This document shows positions 47,329 through 55,480 of a stretch of 64,000 nucleotides of DNA, in pieces. The stretch is from Bacteroidota bacterium. GTDB taxonomy: Bacteria; Bacteroidota; Bacteroidia; Flavobacteriales; Weeksellaceae. Under the pieces are notes generated by a model, which was not told the origin of the DNA, did no database searches, and saw nothing but the letters and a program-made list of their open reading frames with translations. The stretch is from NCBI GenBank assembly GCA_023461035.1, contig JAEWOD010000035.1, forward strand, positions 62,001 through 126,000. The letters are read 5' to 3'. The position numbers and the translations under genes were made by a program. How positions within the stretch are numbered: position 1 is the stretch's first letter; each line of letters opens with the position of its first letter.

Positions 47329-50136
47329 TTAATGCGCCTCCAACCAATTATCGCCTACTCCGATTTCCACTTCCAACGGAACATTTAGTTTCACGGCATT
47401 TTCCATGGTTTCTTTGATAATCGGCTTTAACCGTTCCAATTCAGATTTCGGAACATCAAACACCAATTCATCATGTACCTGAAGTAACATTTTGGTTTGG
47501 AAATTTTCTTTTAAATTCTTTTGCAAATTAATCATCGCAATTTTGATGATGTCCGCGGCACTTCCCTGAATCGGCGCATTGACTGCATTTCGTTCGGCAT
47601 GACCACGCACAACGGCGTTTCTGGAATTAATGTCTTTCAGGTATCTTCTTCTGCCTAAAATGGTTTCCACATAACCTTGGTCTCTCGCCGTTTGAATCTG
47701 GTTTTCGATGTACTTTTTCAAAACCGGATAGGTTTCATAATAGGCATCAATCAGTTGTTTGGCTTCAGAACGGGAAAGTCCGGTTTGTTCGCTCAAACCA
47801 AATGCAGAAACCCCGTATATAATTCCGAAATTCACTGTTTTAGCCTGGCTTCTTTGTTCGCGTGTCACTTCATCCAATCCTACTTTGAAAACCTTTGCGG
47901 CAGTAGATTTGTGAATGTCTTCTCCTTTGTTAAATGATTCCAGCATAATTGGATCTTGCGCCAGTTCAGCGATAATTCTCAATTCGATTTGCGAATAATC
48001 CGCAGAAACCAAAACATGATCTTCATCCCTTGCCACAAATGCTTTCCGGATTTCTCGCCCTTGTTCGGAGCGGATCGGGATGTTTTGTAAATTCGGATTA
48101 ACGGAAGCCAATCTTCCCGTTGCTGCAACGGTCTGACTAAAAGTTGTATGAACCCTTTTGGTATCAGGGCTGACCTCTTTTGGCAAAGCATCTACATAGG
48201 TCGATTTCAATTTTTGCAACTGACGATAATCCAGAATGTCGTTGATGATTTTATGTTTGTCTTTCAATTTCACCAATACTTCTTCGCCCGTTGCATATTG
48301 CCCGGTTTTGGTCTTTTTGGCTTTGGAATCCAGATTTAATTTCTCAAATAAAATATCTCCCAATTGTTTCGGCGAATTCAAATTGAATTCCTCCCCGGCA
48401 TCTTCGTAAATTTTCTTTTCCAATTCTGCAATTTCGGCGGCAATTTTCACGGATTGTTCTGCTAAAACACCGGTATCCAAGCGGATTCCCTCGATTTCCA
48501 TTTCGGCCAAAACTTCCATCAGTGGCATTTCGATTTGGTCAAAAAGTTTTTGGGCATTTACTTCCGGCAATTGGGGTGCAAACAATTCTTTTAATTGAAA
48601 AGTAACATCGGCATCTTCCACCGCATATTCTTTTTGCTTCTCCAATTCCACTTGATTGAACTGCAATTGGTTTTTGCCTTTTTTTCCGATTAAACTTTCG
48701 ATGGTAACCGGTTTGTAATTCAAATAAGTTTCAGAAAGCACGTCCATGTTGTGTCGCATATCGGGATTCAGCAAATAATGCGCAATCATGGTATCGAAGG
48801 ATTTTCCTTTTGGTTGAATGCCGTATTTGAATAAAACTTTATAATCATATTTCAAATTATGCCCAATTTTCAAAACGGTTTCAGATTCAAAAAACGGACG
48901 GAATTCTTCAATTATGGATTTGGCTTCTTCAAAATCATTTGGAAAGGGAACATAATAACCTTTTCCGGCCTCGAAACTAAATGAAATTCCCACCAATTCA
49001 GCTGTCAAAGCATCAAGTCCTGTTGTTTCGGTATCAAAACAAACTTCTTTTTGTTGTAATAATTTGTCCAATAATAATTTGCGTCCCATTTTTCCTTCGG
49101 TCAATTGGTACAAATGGTCATACGAATCAATTTCTTTAAAGTAAGCAGCCGCAGGAATTTCGCCCGATTCACCGTCGCTATCTCCAAATAGAGATTGTTG
49201 AACTGCTTTTTCAGAAACGGATTTTGCCTTTGCAACAACTTCCGATTCTAAGTTGAAAGTCCTATAGAAATTTTCCAATAATTGCCTGAATTCAAGCTCC
49301 ATGAAAAGTTCTTTTACTTTTTCAACATCAGGTGCACACATTTCCAAATCTTCTTCATCAAATTCTACCGGAACGTCAGTGATGATGGTCGCTAATTTTT
49401 TGGACAAAATCCCAAGTTCTTTATTGGCCTCGATGTTTTCTTTCAATTTGCCTTTCAGTTCGTGTGTGTGTTCCAGCAGATTTTCGAGCGAACCATATTC
49501 TTTCAGAAATTTTTTGGCGGTTTTTTCTCCTACGCCCGGTAGTCCCGGAATATTGTCCACACTATCACCCATCATTCCAAGGAAATCAATCACCTGCAAT
49601 GGATCGTCTATTTCAAATTTTGCCTTGACCTCTTCTACTCCCCATATCTCAATTCCCTTTCCAAATGCAGGCGGACGATACATTTTGATTTTATCGGAAA
49701 CCAGTTGTGCAAAATCTTTATCGGGCGTTACCATATAAGTGGTATAGCCTTCCATTTCTGCTTTTTTCGCCAGGGTTCCGATGACATCATCGGCTTCGTA
49801 ACCTTCCGCAAAAAGTACGGGGATGCACATGGCACGGATGATTTCCTGAATATAGGGAACTCCCGTTTTTATGGCTTCGGGCGTTTCATCCCGGTTGGCT
49901 TTATATTGATCATAATCCACCGTTCGGACAGTAGCCTGACCGACGTCAAAAACCACAGCTATGTGCGTGGGTTTTTCCCGTTTCAAAACATCAAGCAAAG
50001 AGTTGGTAAATCCCAAAATGGCGGAAGTATTTAATCCTTTGGAGTTAATTCTCGGGTTTTTGATAAAGGCATAATAGCCACGAAAAATGAGCGCATAAGC
50101 GTCCAATAAAAATAAGCGTTTGTCTTCTGAATTCAT
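47329..50136 (-). CDS. polA: DNA polymerase I
   Basis: Replication and repair polymerase of 935 residues. Domains in order: 5'-3' nuclease (about 1-300; LFLLDAYALIFRGYYA, GYEADDVIGTLA, DKDFAQLVSD, MMGDSVDNIPGLPGVGEKTA), a linker, 3'-5' exonuclease (about 345-530) and polymerase (about 550-935). The proofreading residues are all present: CFDTETTGL, GHNLKYDYKVL and YAVEDADVTFQL, so proofreading should be active. Polymerase motifs are VSADYSQIELRIIAEL (motif A), RSQAKTVNFGIIYGVSAFGL (motif B) and QVHDELVFDV (motif C). Ferredoxin lies upstream on the same strand, now separated from it by the inserted element. Confidence 0.97.
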   Translation of the reverse strand: MNSEDKRLFLLDAYALIFRGYYAFIKNPRINSKGLNTSAILGFTNSLLDVLKREKPTHIAVVFDVGQATVRTVDYDQYKANRDETPEAIKTGVPYIQEIIRAMCIPVLFAEGYEADDVIGTLAKKAEMEGYTTYMVTPDKDFAQLVSDKIKMYRPPAFGKGIEIWGVEEVKAKFEIDDPLQVIDFLGMMGDSVDNIPGLPGVGEKTAKKFLKEYGSLENLLEHTHELKGKLKENIEANKELGILSKKLATIITDVPVEFDEEDLEMCAPDVEKVKELFMELEFRQLLENFYRTFNLESEVVAKAKSVSEKAVQQSLFGDSDGESGEIPAAAYFKEIDSYDHLYQLTEGKMGRKLLLDKLLQQKEVCFDTETTGLDALTAELVGISFSFEAGKGYYVPFPNDFEEAKSIIEEFRPFFESETVLKIGHNLKYDYKVLFKYGIQPKGKSFDTMIAHYLLNPDMRHNMDVLSETYLNYKPVTIESLIGKKGKNQLQFNQVELEKQKEYAVEDADVTFQLKELFAPQLPEVNAQKLFDQIEMPLMEVLAEMEIEGIRLDTGVLAEQSVKIAAEIAELEKKIYEDAGEEFNLNSPKQLGDILFEKLNLDSKAKKTKTGQYATGEEVLVKLKDKHKIINDILDYRQLQKLKSTYVDALPKEVSPDTKRVHTTFSQTVAATGRLASVNPNLQNIPIRSEQGREIRKAFVARDEDHVLVSADYSQIELRIIAELAQDPIMLESFNKGEDIHKSTAAKVFKVGLDEVTREQRSQAKTVNFGIIYGVSAFGLSEQTGLSRSEAKQLIDAYYETYPVLKKYIENQIQTARDQGYVETILGRRRYLKDINSRNAVVRGHAERNAVNAPIQGSAADIIKIAMINLQKNLKENFQTKMLLQVHDELVFDVPKSELERLKPIIKETMENAVKLNVPLEVEIGVGDNWLEAH

Positions 50137-50197
50137 AGAAAGTAAAGGTAATAATTCGCATCAAATCCTAAAAACCTATTTATGAACCTTTATTTAA

Positions 50198-50857
50198 GAG
50201 CCTGTCTAAATTTACTTTTACATAGGTATTTTTATTTTCCAAATGAAATGTTATATTCGACCGAATAAAACTACCCCATGAAATCAATCATTTCTCTCTG
50301 CATTTTTTTGTTTTCAATAAATGCTATTTCACAAATTCAAAACATTGAATATGTGGACTTTGTAAAATGGACAAGTCAGGATAACATTCAATATTCTGCT
50401 ATAATTGTTGCCGATGATTTTGTAGAAAAAGAATACGGAAATGCGATTGTACGTGTAAAATATACGATGAACGGGATTACCAAATTAGTAGAATTCAATT
50501 CCTCCGTCGAAAAAGATATTTTGGAAGATTCGATAGATATTTTTATTATGGGTGGAGAAACAGCTCAGTTTATCAAAAGCAGCGGAAGTTATACGCCCGA
50601 TAATTTTATTTTTAATTTCGATTTTGAAGGCAATCTGGTTGATGCATTTCAGGCAGATCATAATGAGCTGGAGAAAGGTGAAGATGCCTATTTGTCTGAA
50701 ATTGAATTAATCCTTATTGAAGATGCCAATCACCAAAGAGAGCTAATGAAAGAATTTTTCACATCATCTGACAGCTTATACAGAGACTTAATGTCCTATG
50801 CCTCTCAGTTTGATTAAGAGCCATAAAAATAAATTTCGGTAAAATTTAAACAGGCTC
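50198..50857. mobile_element. MITE-like element copy C carrying a cargo gene
   Basis: A 660-base segment with inverted ends GAGCCTGTCTAAATTTAC (left) and GAGCCTGTTTAAATTTTACC (right, reverse complement), bracketed by exact TAA copies at 50195-50197 and 50858-50860. The right 43 bases match the left end of copy B at all but one position. It contains one complete gene (50278-50817) and no transposase. It sits in the ferredoxin stop codon. Confidence 0.75.
50278..50817 (+). CDS. secreted protein of unknown function, cargo of the repeat-bounded element
   Basis: A 179-residue protein I do not recognise. A signal peptide (about 1-19, ISLCIFLFSINAISQ) is followed by an acidic soluble part: NIEYVDFVKWTSQDNIQY, VRVKYTMNGITKLVEFNSSV, IFIMGGETAQFIKSS, YTPDNFIFNFDFEG. 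It ends in a helical region (NHQRELMKEFFTSSDSLYRD). No lipobox, no cysteine cluster and no T9SS domain, so it is likely periplasmic. It runs opposite to the flanking ferredoxin and polA genes and lies wholly inside the inverted-repeat element; its TAA stop is the first base triplet of the right-hand repeat region. Whether it helps the host or the element is unknown. Confidence 0.7.
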   Translation: MKSIISLCIFLFSINAISQIQNIEYVDFVKWTSQDNIQYSAIIVADDFVEKEYGNAIVRVKYTMNGITKLVEFNSSVEKDILEDSIDIFIMGGETAQFIKSSGSYTPDNFIFNFDFEGNLVDAFQADHNELEKGEDAYLSEIELILIEDANHQRELMKEFFTSSDSLYRDLMSYASQFD

Positions 50858-51189
50858 TAAGATTCCGGTGCCAGTTCGACGATTAATCCGTCTAAATCTT
50901 CTGTGATGTTAATCTGACAGCCCAAACGACTGTTTTCCTTTACGTTAAATGCTTCCGAAAGCATCGCTTCTTCTTCCGCTTCCATTGGGTTGAGTTCGAT
51001 ATCTTCTGACAAAACATAAACTTGACAAGAAGCGCACATCGCCATTCCGCCACAGATCCCGATGGTTCCCTCCGGAGCCAGTTCATACGCACGAACGAGC
51101 TCCATCACATTCATCGCCATGTCAGTCGGTGCATCTACTTCGTGCGAAATTCCTTCACGGTCTATGATGGTAATTTTAACGTCTGGCAT
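50857..51189 (-). CDS. 2Fe-2S ferredoxin (adrenodoxin type)
   Basis: A 110-residue electron carrier. Cluster ligands: GICGGMAMCASCQVYV (three Cys spaced C-x5-C-x2-C, about 45-54) and the fourth in SRLGCQINI (near 91). The N-terminus MPDVKITIIDREGISHEVDA is the usual start, and MEAEEEAMLSEAF is typical of the adrenodoxin/ISC type. The last codons are GAA TCT TAG. The stop TAG is formed by one base of the inserted element plus two bases of its duplicated target; without the element it would be TAA. Confidence 0.92.
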   Translation of the reverse strand: MPDVKITIIDREGISHEVDAPTDMAMNVMELVRAYELAPEGTIGICGGMAMCASCQVYVLSEDIELNPMEAEEEAMLSEAFNVKENSRLGCQINITEDLDGLIVELAPES

Positions 51190-51219
51190 TTTTAGAAATT
51201 AGAAATACGAATTTAGAAC

Positions 51220-51252
51220 AACTTTGACAAAGTTCGGAACTTTGTCAAAGTT
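51220..51252. repeat. perfect 15-base hairpin upstream of ferredoxin
   Basis: AACTTTGACAAAGTT, CGG, then AACTTTGTCAAAGTT: a perfect stem, each arm itself half palindromic (ACTTTG/CAAAGT). No T-tract on either strand, so it is not a standard terminator. It lies 31 bases before the ferredoxin start and after the azurin stop. Confidence 0.75.
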
Positions 51253-51272
51253 TAGATTCTGATTAAATAAAA

Positions 51273-51758
51273 TTAAATAGCGGTGATCGTTCCTTTCATC
51301 TGAATCCAGTGTCCCGGAAACGTACAGATATAGGTATATTCGCCCGGCTCTTTCAGGGTGAATTTAATGGTTTCCGATTCTCCCGGACCCAGCAATTTTG
51401 TTTGGGCGATGATGTCGGTAATGTACAATTCTGAAATGTAATTTGTCTCTTTTGCCTTTGCAGAAGCGGTTGCAAATGTTTGTACATCCGCTTTCTTTTC
51501 TAAAACTACTACATTATGCCCCATGGTTTCAAGCGGCAAAACGCCTGCATTGGTAAAATTAAGTGTAACTTCCTGACCGGCTTTTACGGTGAATTGGGAT
51601 TTATCAAACTTCATATCGTCCGTACCTTTCAGTTCCAGAACATTGGAAATTTCATTTTTTTGCTCCAAGGGTGTTTCAACTTTTTCAACTTCTTTTTTGT
51701 CCGGGCCGCAGGACATGAATCCGATGGATAACATGGAAAGCAATACTAATTTTTTCAT
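51273..51758 (-). CDS. azurin-like blue copper lipoprotein
   Basis: A 161-residue type 1 copper protein for periplasmic electron transfer. The signal MKKLVLLSMLSIGFMSCGPD gives a lipid-anchored Cys at 17. The copper ligands are visible: His in METMGHNVVVLE-type stretch (LETMGHNVVV, near 82), then Cys, His and Met in YTYICTFPGHWIQMKGTI (near 145-155). This is the azurin spacing. The frame is open upstream to 51842 but only the ATG at 51758 starts the lipoprotein signal. Possible partners are cytochromes not present in the window. Confidence 0.9.
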   Translation of the reverse strand: MKKLVLLSMLSIGFMSCGPDKKEVEKVETPLEQKNEISNVLELKGTDDMKFDKSQFTVKAGQEVTLNFTNAGVLPLETMGHNVVVLEKKADVQTFATASAKAKETNYISELYITDIIAQTKLLGPGESETIKFTLKEPGEYTYICTFPGHWIQMKGTITAI

Positions 51759-51848
51759 CTTCTGTTTTGTTTTAATTCTACCTAAATTTAAATCTAAAAT
51801 TCCAGAATGAAAATGACTGAAATCACCACTGTTATAAATCATGTAAAG

Positions 51849-51888
51849 AAAAATCCCGCCTGCTTCGGGAACCTCAGCTAACGGGATT
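51849..51888 (-). terminator. terminator of the YceI gene
   Basis: AATCCCG (51852-51858) pairs with CGGGATT (51882-51888); on the minus strand the second arm runs into five T. The loop is long (23 bases). Confidence 0.55.
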
Positions 51889-51913
51889 CATTTTATTTTT
51901 TAAATGACTCTGA

Positions 51914-52468
51914 TTAAAAAACCAACTTCACTTCCAAATCAAATTCATCATTAATTGCTCTGTCTCCAATTCCATCGAAGAAAGATTTTGAACCGTATTT
52001 AATATCAAATTTCGTTCTGTCCACACTCAATTTTGTAGTTGCTGAATTGTCTTTTACCGTCAATTCAAACGAAACAGCATTTGTGATTCCTTTGATGGTC
52101 ATGTCAGCTGTGACCGCATAAACGTCGTTTCCTTTATCCGTAACTTTAGTGAAAACCAATTTGGAAGTCGGATGTTTATCCACACCAAAAAAATCTTCTG
52201 CTTTTAGATGACCGTCCAGTTTGTCTTTTGCTCCACCTGAAACATCTGTCGCACTGATGGTGGTCATATCCACCGTAAAACTTCCTCCTTTTAATTTGCC
52301 ATTTTCAAAAACCAACGTCCCTTCCTTGAAATCAAGCGTTCCATCGTGTTGACCCGTGATTTTCTTTCCAACCCAATGAATTGAACTTTTTGAAGCATCG
52401 ATTTTTTTTGTTTGTGCATTTAATCCGAATGAAACGAATAAAATTAAAAATGCTGATAATAATTTCAT
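51914..52468 (-). CDS. YceI family periplasmic protein
   Basis: A 184-residue lipocalin-like protein. Signal peptide (about 1-18, LLSAFLILFVSFGLNAQ), then the YceI pattern: DASKSSIHWVGKKITGQHDG, GGSFTVDMTTISATD, LDGHLKAEDFFGVDKHPTSKLVFTKV (about 80-105), and VDRTKFDIKYGSKSFFDG near the C-terminus. YceI proteins bind polyprenoid lipids such as octaprenyl compounds; the role here is unknown. Single gene, about 60 bases downstream of queE on the same strand. Confidence 0.93.
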   Translation of the reverse strand: MKLLSAFLILFVSFGLNAQTKKIDASKSSIHWVGKKITGQHDGTLDFKEGTLVFENGKLKGGSFTVDMTTISATDVSGGAKDKLDGHLKAEDFFGVDKHPTSKLVFTKVTDKGNDVYAVTADMTIKGITNAVSFELTVKDNSATTKLSVDRTKFDIKYGSKSFFDGIGDRAINDEFDLEVKLVF

Positions 52469-52531
52469 AAATGAATTTGTTTGAATTTTATTTTAACCCG
52501 AAAGATACGGAATATAGAGAATCGAACCTCG

Positions 52532-53179
52532 CTACGGAATATCCAAATACTTATGTGTCTGCACCGAAACATTCCACTGCGGATTTGCTTTTACATATTC
52601 CACCACTTTTGGCGTGATTTTGTCGCGTTTCCCCCATTCCACCTGCAAATAAAGTTTACAATCCGGATTGACCAAATCCGCGTGTTTCTCCGCAAATTTA
52701 AAATCGTCATTGTTGAAAATGATACATTTTAATTCACTTGCCGCCGCTAATACATCCGGCTTTACTTCCGCCAATTTTTTAGGCGAAAGCGTTACCCAAT
52801 CGATTTCACCGCTTAATGAATAAGCACCCGAAGTTTCGATGTGAATCATCGCTCCGAATTCTTTTAATTTCGAAGTCAAAAAATCCAAATTCCACATCAA
52901 AGGCTCGCCACCTGTGATTACAATGGTTTTGGACAAATCGGTCGCTTCTCTGGCGAGTTGTTCCATGTCCGTAAGCGGATGAATTTCCGCATCCCAACTG
53001 TCTTTTACATCGCACCAGTGACAACCCACATCGCAGCCGCCAAGCCGAATGAAATATGCTGCCTTTCCGGCATGTGCTCCCTCACCCTGCAAAGTATAGA
53101 AATGTTCCATCACCGGAAGAATTTTCCCTTCTTTCAATAATTCAGATTGCGCTTCCGATATGGATTTCAGTTCGATCAC
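52532..53179 (-). CDS. queE: 7-carboxy-7-deazaguanine synthase QueE
   Basis: A radical SAM enzyme of queuosine synthesis that turns 6-carboxytetrahydropterin into 7-carboxy-7-deazaguanine. The 215 residues have the small QueE form. GEGAHAGKAAYFIRLGGCDVG precedes the cluster motif CDVGCHWCDVKDSWD (Cys spaced C-x3-C-x2-C, about 49-56). VITGGEPLMWNLDFL (GGEP, about 88-102) binds the SAM amino group. ETSGAYSL and LSPKKLAEVKPDVL follow. The start overlaps the folD stop by four bases. No other queuosine gene is nearby. Confidence 0.94.
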   Translation of the reverse strand: MIELKSISEAQSELLKEGKILPVMEHFYTLQGEGAHAGKAAYFIRLGGCDVGCHWCDVKDSWDAEIHPLTDMEQLAREATDLSKTIVITGGEPLMWNLDFLTSKLKEFGAMIHIETSGAYSLSGEIDWVTLSPKKLAEVKPDVLAAASELKCIIFNNDDFKFAEKHADLVNPDCKLYLQVEWGKRDKITPKVVEYVKANPQWNVSVQTHKYLDIP

Positions 53180-54051
53180 TTCGTATTGTTCTTATAAGCC
53201 AAAAGCGTATTTTTAAGCAGCATCGCACGGGTCATCGGGCCGACTCCGCCCGGAACAGGCGTGATCCAGGATGCTTTGTCTTTCACATCTTCAAAATCTA
53301 CATCGCCGACCAATTTGTATCCTTTTTCCGAGTCATCGTCCACACGCGTAATTCCCACGTCAATCACTACCGCACCTTCCTTGATCATATCGGCCTTTAA
53401 AAATCCGGGAACACCCAAAGCCGTGATGACAATGTCCGCATGTTGGGTATATTCTTTCAGGTTTTCAGTATTGCTGTGAGTCAGTGTCACGGTGCTATTT
53501 CCCGGAAAGTCCTTTCTTCCCATCAAAATACTCATTGGACGTCCTACAATTCGGCTTCTTCCGATGATTACGGCATGTTTTCCTTTGGTAGGGATTTGAT
53601 AGCGTTCTAAAATCTCCAAAATTCCGAAGGGGGTTGCCGGCAGGAATGTACTCATGTCCAGAGCCATTTTTCCGAAATTTTCAGGATGAAATCCGTCCAC
53701 ATCCTTTTTCGGGTCGATGGCTTCGATGATTTCTTCCTGGTCAATCTGTGGCGGCAAAGGAAGCTGAACGATGAATCCGTCCAATCCTTCCTGTTTGTTT
53801 AATTTTTCTATTTCTTCTATCAATTCGGTTTGCGAAACGGTATTGGGCAATTTGACCAATGAAGATTTGAATCCCACCTGCTGGCAATCCTTGATTTTAT
53901 TGCTCACATAGGTTTGGCTGGCACCGTCACTTCCTACTAAAACAGCCGCCAGATGAGGAGGCCTTTTCCCCTGACTGACCGCTTGAGTAACGGATTCTTT
54001 TATTTCTTCTTTAATTTCTTTGGCTAACTTGATACCGTCCAAAATCTGCAT
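53176..54051 (-). CDS. folD: bifunctional methylenetetrahydrofolate dehydrogenase/methenyltetrahydrofolate cyclohydrolase
   Basis: One-carbon metabolism enzyme, 291 residues. Motifs in order: VGSDGASQTYVSNKIKDCQQVGF with the catalytic lysine (about 39-61), DGFIVQLPLPPQID (about 89-102), KDVDGFHPENFGKM, VIGRSRIVGRPMSILM (NADP loop, about 160-175), TQHADIVITALGVPGFL, and TPVPGGVGPMTRAMLLKNTL at the C-terminus. The frame opens at a TTG at 54084, but the ATG at 54051 gives the standard MQILDGIKLAKEI. It is co-transcribed with queE (ATGA overlap). Confidence 0.97.
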   Translation of the reverse strand: MQILDGIKLAKEIKEEIKESVTQAVSQGKRPPHLAAVLVGSDGASQTYVSNKIKDCQQVGFKSSLVKLPNTVSQTELIEEIEKLNKQEGLDGFIVQLPLPPQIDQEEIIEAIDPKKDVDGFHPENFGKMALDMSTFLPATPFGILEILERYQIPTKGKHAVIIGRSRIVGRPMSILMGRKDFPGNSTVTLTHSNTENLKEYTQHADIVITALGVPGFLKADMIKEGAVVIDVGITRVDDDSEKGYKLVGDVDFEDVKDKASWITPVPGGVGPMTRAMLLKNTLLAYKNNTK

Positions 54052-54067
54052 ACCGAAAATTTTTGTG

Positions 54068-54075
54068 CAAAGGTA
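54068..54075 (-). promoter_or_regulatory. -7 box TACCTTTG of folD-queE
   Basis: Exact TAnnTTTG match followed by C on the minus strand, 16 bases before the folD ATG. No TTTG box at the usual spacing. Confidence 0.5.
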
Positions 54076-54237
54076 CAAATCCATTTACGAATTAGGAAGT
54101 AAGAAGTACGATTTACGAGAATTGAAATTCGAAGTTTAAAAAACGTTTTTTTCCTTTCGTTTTATAAGAAACTGTTTCGATTTTAAATTCTGCGAACTTT
54201 AAACGAACTTCGCCAAACAAACTTCGAATTTCTCGAA

Positions 54238-55446
54238 ATGAAAAAAATTGCCATCATAGGAGGCGGTGCTGCGGGTTTTTTCACTGCGGCCAATCTGGGA
54301 AAAGAGTTGGGAAGCCAAACGCTTTTGTTTGAACAGTCTTCCGTGCCTTTACAGAAAGTCCGTGTTTCTGGTGGCGGGAGATGCAATGTAACCCATGCTT
54401 GTTTTGATCCGAAAGAATTGGTCGAATTTTATCCGCGAGGCAAAAAAGAATTGCGTAGTGTTTTTCATAAATTCCAACCGGGTGATACGATGGAATGGTT
54501 TGAAAGCCGGAATGTTTTCTTGAAAATAGAGGATGACAACCGCATTTTTCCGGTTTCAGATAATTCGATGAGCATCATCGAATGTTTGATAAATGAAGTA
54601 GAAAAAAATAAAGTAGAAGTAAAACTGAGTGAAACGGTTCAGAAGATTTCTAAGAAAGGCGATTCGTTTTTATTGGAAACCAAATCCGACTCCTATGAAT
54701 TTGAAAAGATAGTTTTTACGCCGGGAAGCAGTGTAAAATCCATGGAAATCCTTAAAAATTTAGGACATACAATCGTGCAACCAATTCCTTCGCTTTTTAC
54801 GTTTAACATAAAAGATGAACGGCTGAAAGATTTGATGGGAATCAGTTTTGAATGGGCAGAAATTTCCATTCCTCAATTGAAAATGGAAGCCGAAGGCCCG
54901 ATGCTCATCACGCATTGGGGGCTGAGCGGACCGGGCATTTTGCGGCTTTCCGCCTGGGGTGCTTTGGAGTTGAACAGGTTGAATTATGAATTTGAAATCC
55001 GGATTAATTTCATTCAAAAATCAAAAGAAGATTGTATCGATTTTTTAAACGAATTCAAATTGGAACATGCAAAAAAATCGGTTTATAAAATCAATCCTTT
55101 TTCTTTCCCGAAGAGGTTTTGGCATCGGATTTTAGAAACATCCAAACTCCCTCAAGATTTGACTTTTTCGCATTTGAATAAATTTCAACTCCAAAAAATT
55201 TCTGAAGAACTGACCGAAGGAATCTATCAAGTAAAAGGAAAAAGCACTTTTAAAGACGAATTTGTAACGGCGGGCGGTGTGGATCTGAAGGAAATTGACT
55301 TCAAAACGATGGAGAGCAAAATCGTTCCCAATCTTTTTTTGGCGGGCGAAATATTAAATATTGACGCCATCACGGGCGGATTTAATTTTCAGGCTTGCTG
55401 GAGTGAAGCTTTTCTGATTTCGGAGCACTTGAAAAATTCGACATAA
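54238..55446 (+). CDS. YhiN/HI0933-type NAD(P)/FAD-dependent oxidoreductase
   Basis: A 402-residue flavoprotein of the BaiN/YhiN family. FAD motif AIIGGGAAGFFTAANLG (about 4-20), then KVRVSGGGRCNVTHACF (about 40-56), a family hallmark, and the C-terminal TAGGVDLKEIDFKTMES and FLAGEILNIDAITGGFNFQACWSEAF (about 366-391). The middle part is an inserted substrate domain. Physiological function is not established; one member reduces bile acids. Divergent from folD across about 185 bases that contain only AT-rich word repeats (TTCGAAGTTTAAA, AAGTAAGAAGTACG). Confidence 0.9.
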   Translation: MKKIAIIGGGAAGFFTAANLGKELGSQTLLFEQSSVPLQKVRVSGGGRCNVTHACFDPKELVEFYPRGKKELRSVFHKFQPGDTMEWFESRNVFLKIEDDNRIFPVSDNSMSIIECLINEVEKNKVEVKLSETVQKISKKGDSFLLETKSDSYEFEKIVFTPGSSVKSMEILKNLGHTIVQPIPSLFTFNIKDERLKDLMGISFEWAEISIPQLKMEAEGPMLITHWGLSGPGILRLSAWGALELNRLNYEFEIRINFIQKSKEDCIDFLNEFKLEHAKKSVYKINPFSFPKRFWHRILETSKLPQDLTFSHLNKFQLQKISEELTEGIYQVKGKSTFKDEFVTAGGVDLKEIDFKTMESKIVPNLFLAGEILNIDAITGGFNFQACWSEAFLISEHLKNST

Positions 55447-55480
55447 TTCCTTATATTTGAACTAACTAACTCTTTTTATC

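Noticed and set aside
47187..47417. Open frame of 76 codons across the repeat downstream of htpG
   Set aside because: It is made of the dispersed inverted repeat and the antisense 3' end of polA.
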